DNA of 64,000 nucleotides, taken from positions 1 to 64,000 of the forward strand of contig NZ_LGDG01000239.1 in assembly GCF_001279775.1 (NCBI RefSeq), given 5' to 3'. Numbering within the stretch: position 1 is the stretch's first letter; every line of letters starts with the position of its first letter. Below, one piece after another: positions 17,492 through 27,109 of this stretch. The translations under genes were made by a program, and so were the position numbers. Source of the DNA: Streptomyces sp. MMG1533 (GTDB lineage Bacteria; Actinomycetota; Actinomycetes; Streptomycetales; Streptomycetaceae). The notes under the pieces were generated by a model. That model had not been told where the DNA came from, made no database searches, and saw nothing but the letters and a program-made list of their open reading frames with translations.

Positions 17492-18388
17492 TCACTTCGC
17501 CGCCCGGATCGCCTCCTCGATCTCCGGGAACGCGAAGGTGAAACCTGACTCCAACAGCCGCATCGGCAACACCCGTTGGCTGCCCAGCACGTCCCCGGCC
17601 ATCTCGCCGAGCACGGCCCGCAGCACGGGCGCGGGCACCGTGAACACCGTCGGCCGGTGCAGCACGCGCCCCATCGCCGCGGTGATCTCACGGTTCGTCA
17701 GCGGCTGCGGGGCGGTGATGTTGAACGGCCCCGACAGACCGTCGGTGTCCATGAGGTGCCGGATAGCGGCCACCTCGTCGTGCAGCGAGACGAACGACCA
17801 GTACTGCCGCCCGTCACCCATCCGCCCGCCGAGCCCCGCCAGGAACAGCGGGAACAGCCGCCCCCACGCCCCGCCCTTCCGGGACACCACCAGTCCCGTT
17901 CGGGTGAACACCGTTCGCACGCCCGCCGCTTGGGCCGGTGCCGCGGCTCCCTCCCACTCCACGCACAGCTCGGGCAGGAAGCCCTCCCCGGGCGGCGCGT
18001 CCTCGTCGACGGGCCGGTCTCCGGTCTCGCCGTAGATGCCCATCGCGCTGCCGTTGACGAAGACCCGCGGCGGCCGGTCCAGGGAGGCGACGGCCTCGGC
18101 GAGGGTCGCCGTGCCCAGCACCCGGCTGGAGCGGATCCGCTCCTTGTAGGCGTCCGTCCAGCGGCGCGATCCCACGTTCGCCCCGGCCAGGTTGACCACG
18201 GCGTCGCACCCGGCGAGCCCGGCCGGGTCGACGTACTTCCGCTCGGGGTCCCAGCGCACCTCGTCCCGCGCCCTGGGCGTCCGGCGCACCAGACGCACCA
18301 CCTCGTGCCCGTCGGCGGTCAGGGACCGCGCCAGGGCGCCGCCGATGAGACCGGACGCGCCGGCCACCGCGATTCGCGAACGTTCCAT
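17492..18388 (-). CDS. TIGR01777 family NAD(P)-dependent epimerase/oxidoreductase
   Basis: 298 residues from ATG 18388, favoured over ATG 18397 because AAGGA is then 8 bases upstream. The Rossmann motif GASGLIGGALARSL opens the protein. NLAGANVGSRRWT, NGSAMGIYG and the C-terminal DUF1731 segment (LGEMAGDVLGSQRVLPMRLL) are typical of the family. Members are short-chain-dehydrogenase-like with unknown substrates. A family member also sits between dlaT and lipB in Mycobacterium, so the linkage to lipoate genes is old. Confidence 0.93.
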   Translation of the reverse strand: MERSRIAVAGASGLIGGALARSLTADGHEVVRLVRRTPRARDEVRWDPERKYVDPAGLAGCDAVVNLAGANVGSRRWTDAYKERIRSSRVLGTATLAEAVASLDRPPRVFVNGSAMGIYGETGDRPVDEDAPPGEGFLPELCVEWEGAAAPAQAAGVRTVFTRTGLVVSRKGGAWGRLFPLFLAGLGGRMGDGRQYWSFVSLHDEVAAIRHLMDTDGLSGPFNITAPQPLTNREITAAMGRVLHRPTVFTVPAPVLRAVLGEMAGDVLGSQRVLPMRLLESGFTFAFPEIEEAIRAAK

Positions 18389-18448
18389 GAGGACCATCCT
18401 TGCTCAGTGGCCGCGGAAAACCCCTGCGGGGGCCTCGGACCGGCGTCG

Positions 18449-18460
18449 TAGGGTGACCGG
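18449..18460 (+). promoter_or_regulatory. Leaderless-type promoter of the GNAT gene
   Basis: The -10 box TAGGGT (18449-18454) is followed by 6 bases and then ATG 18461, with no ribosome binding site. Confidence 0.55.
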
Positions 18461-18949
18461 ATGCCGGTTCCGTACATACGCCAAGCCACCCCCGACGACG
18501 AGGAGACGCTGGGCCGCCTCGACCGCGACACCTGGTCGCCGCTGCATGCCGTTCAGCCCCGTCCGCAGCCGCCGTACGAGCCCTTCTACAGCGAGCGGTT
18601 CGGCCCGCGGGACCATCTGGTCGCGGAGCTCGGCGGCAACGTCGTCGGCTACGTCCGGCTGGGCTATCCGACCTCGCTCGCCTGCAACACCCACGTCCGC
18701 CAGATCCAGGGCCTCGCCGTCGCCGAGGAGGCGCGCGGCGCCGGGGTCGGCCGGGCGCTGCTGCGGGCCGTACAGGACGAGGCCCGGCAGCAGGGGGCGC
18801 GCCGGATCACCCTGCGCGTGCTCGGCCACAACACGCCGGCCCGCAAGCTCTACGAGTCCGAGGGCTTCGTCGTGGAGGGTGTGCTGCCCGAGGAGTTCTT
18901 CCTGGGCGGCACATACGTCGACGACGTGCTCATGGGCCGCAGTCTCTGA
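18461..18949 (+). CDS. GNAT family N-acetyltransferase
   Basis: 162 residues. The acetyl-CoA-binding motif A is QIQGLAVAEEARGAGVGRAL (about residues 82-101), and motif B is LGHNTPARKLYESEGFVVEG. The fold is complete. The substrate cannot be read from the sequence. Its last 20 bp overlap the convergent small membrane protein gene. Confidence 0.93.
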   Translation: MPVPYIRQATPDDEETLGRLDRDTWSPLHAVQPRPQPPYEPFYSERFGPRDHLVAELGGNVVGYVRLGYPTSLACNTHVRQIQGLAVAEEARGAGVGRALLRAVQDEARQQGARRITLRVLGHNTPARKLYESEGFVVEGVLPEEFFLGGTYVDDVLMGRSL

Positions 18950-19148
18950 TCCGGTCCGCCGAGGCGGTCGTACGCCGTCTGCGCGCCACCAGATACAGCG
19001 GGACCCCCGCCAGCGCGGCCGCCGTGGCGAATCCGGCGAGCACCCAGCCCTTGCCGCCGGAGTCCGGCGCCGGAGCCGCGGCGGTGAGGGCGAACAGGGG
19101 GACGAGGGCCAGGGCGACGGGTCGGAGTACGCCGAGAGCACGTGACAT
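18930..19148 (-). CDS. Small membrane or secreted protein
   Basis: 72 residues from ATG 19148. Residues 8-26 are hydrophobic (LRPVALALVPLFALTAAAP) and could be a signal peptide or first membrane segment. Residues 34-54 (GWVLAGFATAAALAGVPLYL) form a second, followed by the positive stop ARRRR. I do not recognise a family. Its 3' end overlaps the GNAT gene by 20 bp. No strong ribosome binding site is seen. Confidence 0.6.
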   Translation of the reverse strand: MSRALGVLRPVALALVPLFALTAAAPAPDSGGKGWVLAGFATAAALAGVPLYLVARRRRTTASADRIRDCGP

Positions 19149-19240
19149 GGCTCAGAGGTACGCCCGGGAGTGCTCCGGCGAAGGGCATTGATCCGTACGA
19201 GGGCGACGCGAGGGGCGTGAGCCGGGGCGTGCCGGGTCCG

Positions 19241-19870
19241 TCACTCCGCCGGTGACCGCATCCCGCCCACCAGTTCCCGCAGGCACCGAACGGCCAGCTC
19301 CACGGGCGACCCCGGGCCGGTCAGGCCGGCGTCCGTGGCGGCCCAGACCTCCAGCGCCACCCGGAGGGCGTCCGTGGCCGCGGCGGCGGCCAGGCGGATC
19401 CTCAGTTCATCCGCGTCCGGGCCCGCCAGCCGCGTCAGTACGGGGAGCAGCTTCTCCTCGGACTCCTGGTTCACCCGGTACCAGACGGCACGCAGGGCAG
19501 GGTCGGCGGCGGCCGCCCGCAGCAGAGCCCGCGTCTGCCGGAGACCGTCGGCCGCGTGCTCGTCCGGGACGGCCAGCGCCTCCCGCATCGCCCGCTCCAG
19601 CGACTCCGGCAGGGCCGCGCCCGGCTCGGTCGCCGCGAGCAGGGCCCGCCAGCGGTCGCCGCCGGCCGCGAGCAGGGGGCCCACCGCGTCCTGCTTGTTG
19701 CGGAAGTAGCGGTAGAAGGTGCGCAGCGCGACCCCGGAGCGCTCGGCGATGTCCTCGGCGGTCGTGCCGCCCGGGCCGCGCTGGGTGAAGAGCTCGGCGG
19801 CGGCGCGCGCGATGTCCAGCTGGGTGGCCGCCTTGCGGCGCTCGGTCAGCGAGGGTGGCTTGGAGCTCAC
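19241..19870 (-). CDS. TetR family transcriptional regulator
   Basis: 209 residues from GTG 19870, which follows a TACGCT -10 box by 7 bases (leaderless). Starts at 19906 or 19936 are possible but less supported. The N-terminal helix-turn-helix is TTAEDIAERSGVALRTFYRY, followed by FRNKQDAVG, standard TetR sequence. The C-terminal ligand-binding domain is unspecific. It is transcribed in the direction of the GNAT/membrane protein pair; targets are unknown. Confidence 0.9.
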   Translation of the reverse strand: MSSKPPSLTERRKAATQLDIARAAAELFTQRGPGGTTAEDIAERSGVALRTFYRYFRNKQDAVGPLLAAGGDRWRALLAATEPGAALPESLERAMREALAVPDEHAADGLRQTRALLRAAAADPALRAVWYRVNQESEEKLLPVLTRLAGPDADELRIRLAAAAATDALRVALEVWAATDAGLTGPGSPVELAVRCLRELVGGMRSPAE

Positions 19871-19976
19871 CCGCGGAAGCGTACGCCGAGGCGCTGCGAA
19901 CGGCATGTCCTGGCAGTGCGGCAAAACGTGCCACACGGGCGCCCGATGGACTGCTCGAAGCCGAGGACGCCGACGT

Positions 19977-21161
19977 CTAGGACGTCACCAGCTCGCCCGT
20001 GTCCACCGGTGCCGTCGCGTCCGCCGCGCGTCCGGCGTCGGCGGCGACCTCGTCCGCCGTCAGGACGTAGCCCGTCTCCGCGTCGGAGGTGGAGCGGGCG
20101 AAGACCACGCCGTAGACCTTGCCGTCGGTGGTGAGGAGGGGGCCGCCGGAGTTGCCGGGGCGGACGGTGGAGCGGATCGAGTAGATCTCGCGGGTGACGA
20201 CCGCGTCGTTGTAGATGTTCTGGCCCCTCGCCTTCACCCGGTTCGCGACGGTGGCCGCCTGCAGGTTCAGGTCGCCGTCCTGCGGATAGCCCGCGACCAC
20301 CGCCGAGTCGCCGCGCGAGGCGTTGTCGTCGAAACGCAGGACGGGAGCGCTCAGGTCGGGGACGTACAGCACGGCCACGTCCCGGTCCGGATCGAAGAGC
20401 ACCACCCGGGACTCGTACGACCGCCCGACCCCGCCGATCCGCACGCTCGGGTCGTCGATTCCGGCCACCACATGGGCGTTGGTCATCACGTGCTGCGGCG
20501 CGTACACGAAGCCGCTGCCCTCGCGGCCCTGGGTGCCCGAGACGCCTTCGATCTTCACGGTGCTGAGCTTGGCCGCGCTGGTGGCGCTGGTGGTGACGCT
20601 GTCGCCGGTGGGCTTGGCGACCTCGGCCGTCGACTCGTTCTCGAACGGGTTGAAGACCTGTGGGAAGCCTGCCTCGGTGAGCGCGGACGTGGCCCGCGAG
20701 AACCAGGAGGGGGTCGTGTCCGGCATGGTGTTCTGCACGGCGCCGAGCAGGGCCGAGTCCCGGATCGCGGTCGTGACCAGCGGCGACGAGGACGCGCCGA
20801 GGACGCTCGCGGCCACCCAGGCCACGATCAGCACGGCCACCGAGTTGGCCACGGCGCCGCCGACCCCGTCGGCCACCCTGAGCGGCCCCTGGTCCAGCTC
20901 CCGGCGCAGCCTGAGCGCGAGCCGCCCCGCCAGCTCGTGCCCGACCACGGCCGGGACGAGCACCGTCAGCACCGCGGTCACCGTCGCCGCGGTCGTGCCC
21001 GGCGTCGCCAGATCCATCATCCAGGGCAGCACCCACACGCCGATGGCCGCACCGCCCACGAACCCGGCGAGCGAGACACAGCCGGCGACCAGCCCGCGTC
21101 GGTAGCCGGAAGCCGCGTAGGCGAGGATCACCAGCAACAGCAGGATGTCGAGCAGGTCCAC
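19977..21161 (-). CDS. MarP-like membrane serine protease (CvpA domain plus trypsin-like domain)
   Basis: 394 residues from GTG 21161. Residues 1-125 hold four membrane segments of the CvpA/colicin-V type. Residues about 200-370 form a chymotrypsin-fold protease exposed outside the cell: His230 (MTNAHVV), Asp261 (DPDRDVAVL) and Ser338 (RPGNSGGPL). This is the architecture of MarP (Rv3671c) of M. tuberculosis, which is required for acid resistance and processes the peptidoglycan hydrolase RipA. The gene is divergent from a secreted peptidoglycan amidase, a plausible partner (inference). Confidence 0.93.
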   Translation of the reverse strand: MDLLDILLLLVILAYAASGYRRGLVAGCVSLAGFVGGAAIGVWVLPWMMDLATPGTTAATVTAVLTVLVPAVVGHELAGRLALRLRRELDQGPLRVADGVGGAVANSVAVLIVAWVAASVLGASSSPLVTTAIRDSALLGAVQNTMPDTTPSWFSRATSALTEAGFPQVFNPFENESTAEVAKPTGDSVTTSATSAAKLSTVKIEGVSGTQGREGSGFVYAPQHVMTNAHVVAGIDDPSVRIGGVGRSYESRVVLFDPDRDVAVLYVPDLSAPVLRFDDNASRGDSAVVAGYPQDGDLNLQAATVANRVKARGQNIYNDAVVTREIYSIRSTVRPGNSGGPLLTTDGKVYGVVFARSTSDAETGYVLTADEVAADAGRAADATAPVDTGELVTS

Positions 21162-21349
21162 TGAGCCGCCTTTCTCCAGGAACCCTTAGTACGCACGGGA
21201 TGCGCCCAGTGATCAGCCACGCGCGCGTGGCGCCCGGAACCCGCCACGCGTGCGTGCATCTGGAAAAACGTCGCGGACCGGGACGATGGTTCCACCGGGT
21301 GGCACAGCACACATCGCGGGCGGACCGGATCGGTCGGACAGTGGAAACC

Positions 21350-22150
21350 ATGCGTGTCCGACGACCGAAGGGCTCCCGGAAGACGCGCGCGGTGCGCATA
21401 CCGAAGGCCGCGCTCGTGCTGCTCGGCTGTCTTCCCGGCCTGACCGCCGTCGTCGCGCTGATGCTGTGCGCGAGCGGCGTCGAGCGCACGGCCGCCGGCG
21501 CAGACCCGGTCGCGGCCCGCCCCGCAGCGGCCCACTCCGCGACCAGACCGCACATCGTGCCGCGGTCGGTCTGGGCGGCGGGCGACAGCGGCCGGACCCG
21601 GCCGCCGCCGCGCTACGACGACAAGGTCGTCGCGGTGTTCATCCACCACACCGACTCGCCCAACGCGTACGACTGCGCCGAGGTACCCCGCATCATCCGC
21701 TACCTCGCCGCGGGCATGACCGATGCCCGCGACTGGGACGACATCGGCTACAACTTCCTCGTCGACCGCTGCGGCAACATCTACGAAGGCCGCGCGGGCG
21801 GCATCGACCGCCCCGTGACCGGCGCCCACACCCAGGGCTTCAACCACCGCACCACCGGTATCGCCGCCCTCGGCACCTTCACCACCGGAGTGCCGGTCCC
21901 GAAGGTGATGACCGACGCGATCGCCCACCTCGCCGCCTGGAAGCTGGGCCTCGCCGACATCGACCCCCGGGCGACGGTCCGCCTGGTCTCCAGCAACGGC
22001 CACAGCCGCTACGCCGCCGGCACCGCCGCCGCCCTCCCCGCCCTGGCAGGCCACAAGGACGGCTACAGAACGACCTGCCCCGGCGCGGCCCTCAGCGCCC
22101 ACCTCCCGGAAATCAGGGACCTGGCAGCCCGCCTGCAGGGCAGGACGTAA
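21350..22150 (+). CDS. Secreted N-acetylmuramoyl-L-alanine amidase (PGRP/amidase_2 domain)
   Basis: 266 residues from ATG 21350; GTG 21341 is an alternative and no ribosome binding site settles it. A basic N-terminus and hydrophobic segment (ALVLLGCLPGLTAVVALMLC) form a signal peptide or anchor. The catalytic domain has zinc ligands in VFIHHTDSP, the block YNFLVDRCGNIYEGRAGG, GAHTQGFN, and GHKDGYRTTCPG with the third ligand. It cleaves the bond between muramic acid and the stem peptide. It is divergent from the MarP-like protease. Confidence 0.9.
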   Translation: MRVRRPKGSRKTRAVRIPKAALVLLGCLPGLTAVVALMLCASGVERTAAGADPVAARPAAAHSATRPHIVPRSVWAAGDSGRTRPPPRYDDKVVAVFIHHTDSPNAYDCAEVPRIIRYLAAGMTDARDWDDIGYNFLVDRCGNIYEGRAGGIDRPVTGAHTQGFNHRTTGIAALGTFTTGVPVPKVMTDAIAHLAAWKLGLADIDPRATVRLVSSNGHSRYAAGTAAALPALAGHKDGYRTTCPGAALSAHLPEIRDLAARLQGRT

Positions 22151-22247
22151 GGGTGTGCGGCTCACAGGTTTCTCCCAGCCGGCTCACCGATCCCCCCGAG
22201 ACAGCTGCCATAGCGTCATGCACACGCACTGACCGGAGGTGGGGATC

Positions 22248-22478
22248 ATGAACAGCAGTCACACCGACACCGCGGAGACCACAGGCGGTTGGACCAGGAC
22301 CGCCCGCGGCCCCTGGGCCGTCGTCTGCGCGGTCGCGGCCGTCATCCTGGGCCCGGCCGCCGTCACCGCGTCCGCCCTCGAACAGGCCAACGCGGCACCG
22401 CTGTACCACGCGGTGAAGGCCGACAACACGCAGGCGTACATCCCGACGGACACGACGCGCCGACGTGCCGACGCGTAG
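22248..22478 (+). CDS. Small single-pass membrane or secreted protein
   Basis: 76 residues from ATG 22248, with GGAGGT 8 bases upstream. Residues 22-44 (GPWAVVCAVAAVILGPAAVT) are hydrophobic and end in ASA, so it may be a signal peptide releasing a 30-residue peptide (LEQANAAPLYHAVKADNTQA and onward). No family is recognised. It may be co-transcribed with the upstream amidase, 97 bp away. Confidence 0.65.
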   Translation: MNSSHTDTAETTGGWTRTARGPWAVVCAVAAVILGPAAVTASALEQANAAPLYHAVKADNTQAYIPTDTTRRRADA

Positions 22479-22481
22479 GCC

Positions 22482-23000
22482 TCAGCCCCTGAACCTCTCC
22501 CAGAGCTTCGGGTACCGCCCCGCCAGCACCGACTCGTCCTCGAAGTCGACCGGCGTGCCCTCCGGCTCCGAGGGGGCGGGAGCGATGCCCAGGTCGGGGG
22601 CGACGGTGCCGGTGAGCTGCTCGTACGCCTCGTCCGCCGCGTAGCCGAGCTCCTCGCCGTCGCCGTCGATCTCCTCGTCGAAGTCGTCCAGGAGGTCGGC
22701 GAGCGAGTCGGGGTCGTGTACCCCGCCCTCGTACATCTCGCGGCCCTGGCCGATAAGCCAGCACCGGAAGAAGTCGAAGGCGTCGTCGCTCGCGCCGTCC
22801 AGCAGGACCCAGGCGGCGCCCCACAGGTTCCAGGTGTACGCGCGGTTGTAGCGGGCCTCGAAGTGACGGGCGAAGTCGAGGACCATGTCCGGGTCCAGCT
22901 GAAGAAGCCGGTCCACCAGCAGGTCAGCCTGCTCCTCGGGGTCGCCCTCGGCGGCCTCGCGAGTGGCGTCCACCAGCTCCCAGAACTCCGTCTCGTCCAT
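22482..23000 (-). CDS. DUF4240 domain-containing protein
   Basis: 172 residues from ATG 23000. The opening MDETEFWELVDATREAAEGD and FFRCWLIGQGREMYEGGVHD match DUF4240. It is acidic, cytoplasmic and helical; related proteins appear in molybdate-regulon and polymorphic-toxin immunity contexts, but nothing here ties it to a toxin. It lies directly downstream of the WYL regulator gene on the same strand. Confidence 0.85.
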   Translation of the reverse strand: MDETEFWELVDATREAAEGDPEEQADLLVDRLLQLDPDMVLDFARHFEARYNRAYTWNLWGAAWVLLDGASDDAFDFFRCWLIGQGREMYEGGVHDPDSLADLLDDFDEEIDGDGEELGYAADEAYEQLTGTVAPDLGIAPAPSEPEGTPVDFEDESVLAGRYPKLWERFRG

Positions 23001-23056
23001 CACGGGTCCAGCATCGGCCCTGAAAGGGTGGGGCGCACGTGGAGTGTGGCGGATTG

Positions 23057-24034
23057 TTATGTCCCGTACAGCGCGGCCAGTCTGGCCGCGTCGCTGATGA
23101 AACGCGCCCGCAGACTCTCCGGCGCCAGCACCTCCACCTCCGGCCCGAGCGCCGAGAGCTGCGTGTGCGCGACCTCCTCGGACTCCACCGGGAGCGTCAC
23201 CGTCACCCGCCCGTCGTCGTCCGGGGCACCCGCCGCTTCCAGCGCCTCCCGGGCCGACACGGGGTCGACGGCGTACGGCAGTCTCCGCACCCCGTCCCCG
23301 GACAGCCGCACCACCACCTCGGCCCGCAGCAGCGACCGGGCGAACTGCTCGGCCCGCTCGTCCCAGAAGCCCGGCAGATCGAACTCCTCGTCCCGGACGA
23401 ACCGCTCCTGGCCAGCCGTCACCTCGGTGAACCGGTCGATCCGGTACACCCGGTAGGCGCCGCTCTGTCCCGCCACCCGCGCGCACAGGTACCAGACGCC
23501 CGCCTTGAGCACGAGCCCGTACGGCTCCAGCTCGCGCTCCACCTCGGCTTCCCGCCCGCGATAGCGCGCGGTGATCCGCCGGTCGTCCCACACCGCGTCC
23601 GCGACGGCGGGCAGCAGTTCGGGGGTCTTCGGCTCGTTGAACCAGTTCGGCGCGTCCAGATGGAACCGCTGCGCCGCCGTACGGGACGCGTCGCTGAACG
23701 ACGGCAGCAGGGCCGCCGACACCTTCAGCCGGGCCGCCGAGGCCGCGTCCTCCAGGCCCATCTCCCGCAGCGCCCCCGGCACCCCGGACAGGAACAGCGC
23801 CTCGGCCTCGCCGCGGGCCAGCCCGGTCAGCCGCGTGCGGTACCCGCCGATCAGCCGGTAGCCGCCGGCCCGCCCCCGGTCGGCATACACCGGCACCCCC
23901 GCCTCCGACAGCGCCTGCGCGTCCCGGGTGACGGTCCGCTCGGACACCTCCAGCTCCCGCGCCAGCTCGGCGGCGGTCATGGACGGCCGGGACTGGAGCA
24001 GCAGCACCATTTTGATCAGACGGGCAGCGCGCAT
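23057..24034 (-). CDS. YafY-type WYL-domain transcriptional regulator
   Basis: 325 residues. The N-terminal winged helix (LELEVSERTVTRDAQALSEA-like, residues 23-45) is of the DeoR/HTH_11 type. The WYL domain is visible around YGLVLKAGVWYLCARV (about 180) and RVYRIDRFTEV. WYL regulators sense nucleotides or other small ligands, often during DNA damage or stress. It may be co-transcribed with the DUF4240 gene 56 bp downstream. Confidence 0.92.
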   Translation of the reverse strand: MRAARLIKMVLLLQSRPSMTAAELARELEVSERTVTRDAQALSEAGVPVYADRGRAGGYRLIGGYRTRLTGLARGEAEALFLSGVPGALREMGLEDAASAARLKVSAALLPSFSDASRTAAQRFHLDAPNWFNEPKTPELLPAVADAVWDDRRITARYRGREAEVERELEPYGLVLKAGVWYLCARVAGQSGAYRVYRIDRFTEVTAGQERFVRDEEFDLPGFWDERAEQFARSLLRAEVVVRLSGDGVRRLPYAVDPVSAREALEAAGAPDDDGRVTVTLPVESEEVAHTQLSALGPEVEVLAPESLRARFISDAARLAALYGT

Positions 24035-24109
24035 ACGGCCATGATGCCGGGCCCCACCGACAACGAAGGGGCACGGCGGCCGCCGTACCCCTTCACCGGA
24101 CCTCAGGTC

Positions 24110-26821
24110 TTACAGGCCGTACTTCTCCCGGGCTTCCTTCACCGCGGTCGCCTTGACCTCGCCCCGCTTCGCGAGCTGGGCCAGGGCCGCGACGACGATC
24201 GACTCGGCGTCGACACCGAAGTGACGGCGGGCCGCCTCACGGGTGTCCGACAGACCGAAGCCGTCGGCGCCCAGCGAGGAGTAGTCCTGCTCGACCCACT
24301 GCGCGATCTGGTCGGGGACCTGGCGCATGTAGTCGGAGACCGCGAGCACCGGGCCCTCGGCGCCGTGCAGCGCCTGACGGACGTACGGCAACCGCTCCTC
24401 GCCCTGCAGGAGGGCCGCGTCGGCCTCCAGCGCGTCGCGGCGCAGCTCCGTCCAGGAGGTCGCGGACCACACGTCGGCGGCCACGCCCCACTCCTCGGCG
24501 AGCAGCTGCTGCGCCTTGATCGCCCAGTGGATGGCCGTGCCGGAGCCGAGCAGCTGGATGCGCGGCGCGTTGGCGGCGGGGGAGAGTCCCGCCGACTCCG
24601 CCGTGTTGAACCGGTACAGGCCCTTGACGATGCCCTCGTCGATGCCGGGGCCCGACGGTTTCGCGGGCTGCGGCAGCGGCTCGTTGTAGACGGTGAGGTA
24701 GTAGAAGACGTTCGGGTCCTCACCCGGGGCCGCCTCGCCGTACATCCGGCGCAGACCGTCCTTGACGATCGTCGCGACCTCGTACGCGAACGCCGGGTCG
24801 TACGTCAGCGCGGCCGGGTTGGTCGCCGCGATCACCGGCGAGTGGCCGTCGGCGTGCTGCAGGCCCTCGCCCGTCAGCGTCGTGCGGCCGGCGGTGGCGC
24901 CGACGAGGAAGCCGCGGCCGAGCTGGTCGCCGAGCTGCCACATCTGGTCGGCCGTGCGCTGCCAGCCGAACATCGAGTAGAAGATGTAGAACGGGATCAT
25001 CGCTTCGCCGTGCGTGGAGTACGCGGTGGAAGCGGCGATGAAGTCGGCCATCGAACCGGCCTCGGTGATCCCCTCGTTGAGGATCTGGCCGTTCTGGGCC
25101 TCCTTGTAGTACATCAGCTGGTCGCGGTCGACCGGCTCGTACGTCTGGCCCTTGGGCGAGTAGATGCCCAGGGAGGGGAAGAGGCTCTCCATGCCGAAGG
25201 TGCGCGCCTCGTCGGGGACGATCGGCACCCAGCGCTTTCCGGACTCCTTGTCGCGGACCAGGTCCTTGATGAGCCGGACGAAGGCCATGGTGGTGGCCAC
25301 GTTCTGCGTGCCGGAGCCCTTGTCGAAGGAGGCGAAGGCCTTCTCGGCGGGGGCGGGGAGGGGCGCGAGCGCGTGCGTACGGCGGGCCGGGGCCGGGCCG
25401 CCGAGGGCCGCGCGGCGTTCCTGGAGGTAGCGGACCTCGGGGGAGTCGGCGCCCGGGTGGCCGTAAGGCACGACCCCGTCGACGAACCGGCTGTCCGAGA
25501 TCGGCAGGTCCAGCAGATCGCGCATCGTCTTGAACTCGTCCACCGAGAGCTTCTTCATCTGGTGGTTGGCGTTCTTCGACGCGAAGCCCTCGCCGAGGGT
25601 GTGGCCCTTGACCGTCTGGGCCAGGATGACCGTCGGGGCGCCCTTGAACTCGACGGCCGCCTTGTAGGCCGCGTACACCTTGCGCGCCTCGTGGCCACCG
25701 CGGGAGAGGTGGAAACACTCGAGGATCTTGTCGTCGCTCAGCAGCTTCGCCATCTCGGCGAGCGCCGGGTCCTTGCCGAAGAAGTCCTCGCGGATGTAGG
25801 CGGCGCCGCGGGTCTGGTACGTCTGCACCTGCGCGTCGGGTACCTCGCGCAGGCGGCGTACGAGCGCGCCCGTGGTGTCGAGCCGGAACAGCTCGTCCCA
25901 GGCCGAACCCCACAGCGACTTGATGACGTTCCAGCCGGCGCCGCGGAACTGGGCCTCCAGCTCCTGCACGATCTTGAAGTTCGCGCGGACCGGGCCGTCG
26001 AGGCGCTGCAGGTTGCAGTTGATGACGAAGGTCAGGTTGTCCAGACCCTCGCGGGAGGCCAGTGCGAGTGCCGCCGTCGACTCGGGCTCGTCCATCTCGC
26101 CGTCGCCGAGGAAGGCCCAGACGTGGGACGCGGAGACGTCCTTGATGCCGCGGTTGGTCAGATAGCGGTTGAAGCGCGCCTGGTAGATCGCGGAGAGCGG
26201 GCCGAGGCCCATCGACACCGTCGGGAACTCCCACAGCCACGGCAGGCGGCGGGGGTGCGGGTACGACGGGAGGCCGCCCCCGCCCGACTCGCGGCGGAAG
26301 TTGTCGAGGTGGTCCTCGTTCAGCCGGCCGTCGAGGAAGGCGCGGGCGTAGATGCCGGGGGAGGCGTGGCCCTGGATGTAGAGCTGGTCGCCGGAGCCGG
26401 GCGATTCCTGGGATTCCTTGCCCTTGAAGAAGTGGTTGAAGCCGGTCTCGTAGAGCCAGGCCGCGGAGGCGAAGGTGGCGATGTGGCCGCCGACGCCGTA
26501 TTTGCTGCCCCGGCTGACCATCGCGGCCGCGTTCCAGCGGTTCCACGCGGTGATCCGGCGCTCCATCTCCTCGTCACCGGGCGCGGACGGCTCGGCGGCG
26601 GTCGGGATGGTGTTGACGTAGTCGGTCTCGAGAAGCTTGGGCAGCGCGATGCCGGTGCCCTCGGCCCGCTCCAGCGTGCGACGCATCAGGTACGCCGCGC
26701 GGTGCGGCCCGGCCGCCTTGGCGACCGCGTCCAGTGAGGCCTGCCATTCGGCGGTCTCCTCCGGGTCGCGGTCGGGGAGCTGGTCGAGCGCGCTCGGCTG
26801 GATGGCGTTGGGGTCGGTCAT
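24110..26821 (-). CDS. aceE: Pyruvate dehydrogenase E1 component, homodimeric type
   Basis: 903 residues from ATG 26821, with GGAAGG 8 bases upstream; an in-frame ATG 12 codons earlier lacks this. The enzyme decarboxylates pyruvate with thiamine diphosphate. The ThDP motif is [10 protein letters not shown] with [18 protein letters not shown] downstream. [20 protein letters not shown] is also typical. The partner E2 and E3 are encoded at 28.7-31.9 kb on the same strand. Its promoter contains a perfect 17-bp palindrome between -35 and -10, next to the GntR regulator gene. Confidence 0.97.
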   Translation of the reverse strand: MTDPNAIQPSALDQLPDRDPEETAEWQASLDAVAKAAGPHRAAYLMRRTLERAEGTGIALPKLLETDYVNTIPTAAEPSAPGDEEMERRITAWNRWNAAAMVSRGSKYGVGGHIATFASAAWLYETGFNHFFKGKESQESPGSGDQLYIQGHASPGIYARAFLDGRLNEDHLDNFRRESGGGGLPSYPHPRRLPWLWEFPTVSMGLGPLSAIYQARFNRYLTNRGIKDVSASHVWAFLGDGEMDEPESTAALALASREGLDNLTFVINCNLQRLDGPVRANFKIVQELEAQFRGAGWNVIKSLWGSAWDELFRLDTTGALVRRLREVPDAQVQTYQTRGAAYIREDFFGKDPALAEMAKLLSDDKILECFHLSRGGHEARKVYAAYKAAVEFKGAPTVILAQTVKGHTLGEGFASKNANHQMKKLSVDEFKTMRDLLDLPISDSRFVDGVVPYGHPGADSPEVRYLQERRAALGGPAPARRTHALAPLPAPAEKAFASFDKGSGTQNVATTMAFVRLIKDLVRDKESGKRWVPIVPDEARTFGMESLFPSLGIYSPKGQTYEPVDRDQLMYYKEAQNGQILNEGITEAGSMADFIAASTAYSTHGEAMIPFYIFYSMFGWQRTADQMWQLGDQLGRGFLVGATAGRTTLTGEGLQHADGHSPVIAATNPAALTYDPAFAYEVATIVKDGLRRMYGEAAPGEDPNVFYYLTVYNEPLPQPAKPSGPGIDEGIVKGLYRFNTAESAGLSPAANAPRIQLLGSGTAIHWAIKAQQLLAEEWGVAADVWSATSWTELRRDALEADAALLQGEERLPYVRQALHGAEGPVLAVSDYMRQVPDQIAQWVEQDYSSLGADGFGLSDTREAARRHFGVDAESIVVAALAQLAKRGEVKATAVKEAREKYGL

Positions 26822-26928
26822 GTCGCCGCCTTCCTCAGTCGAAGGGGGTTCCCTCATCGGTAAGGGTTCGGGGGTGCCCTTGGTCTTTGGCAGGACAGGG
26901 CTGAGGCCTCGGTGGAAGCCCGTCGGCG

Positions 26929-26958
26929 ACTCTAACTCGCTGATCGATGATCGATCAA
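26929..26958 (-). promoter_or_regulatory. aceE promoter with 17-bp palindromic operator
   Basis: On the minus strand, TTGATC (26958-26953) and TAGAGT (26934-26929) are 18 bp apart. The perfect palindrome TGATCGATGATCGATCA (26941-26957, arms of 8 around one base) fills the spacer and overlaps the -35 box. This placement is that of a repressor operator. The GntR protein encoded upstream is the obvious candidate binder (inference). Confidence 0.75.
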
Positions 26959-27109
26959 AGGGTTGAGAGGCAAAACCTCTTGATCACGAGAAAGTAGGCA
27001 CGGGGTGCCTCGGCCGGAGACACCGGGTGCCGTGCTTTCGGTGGGTTTCCGCAGGTCCGGCCACGTTTGAGCGGGGGTGTGCTCAGGGTTCGCGAGTCCT
27101 GCCCTGGGC

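Noticed and set aside
23039-26737. 1232-residue plus-strand frame opposite the WYL regulator and aceE
   Set aside because: Antisense frame with Arg/Gly/Val bias and no domain; both minus genes are certain.
26964-26979. Hairpin AGAGG-CAAAA-CCTCT as GntR terminator
   Set aside because: The stem is only 5 bp and lies about 130 bp beyond the gene; too weak to call.
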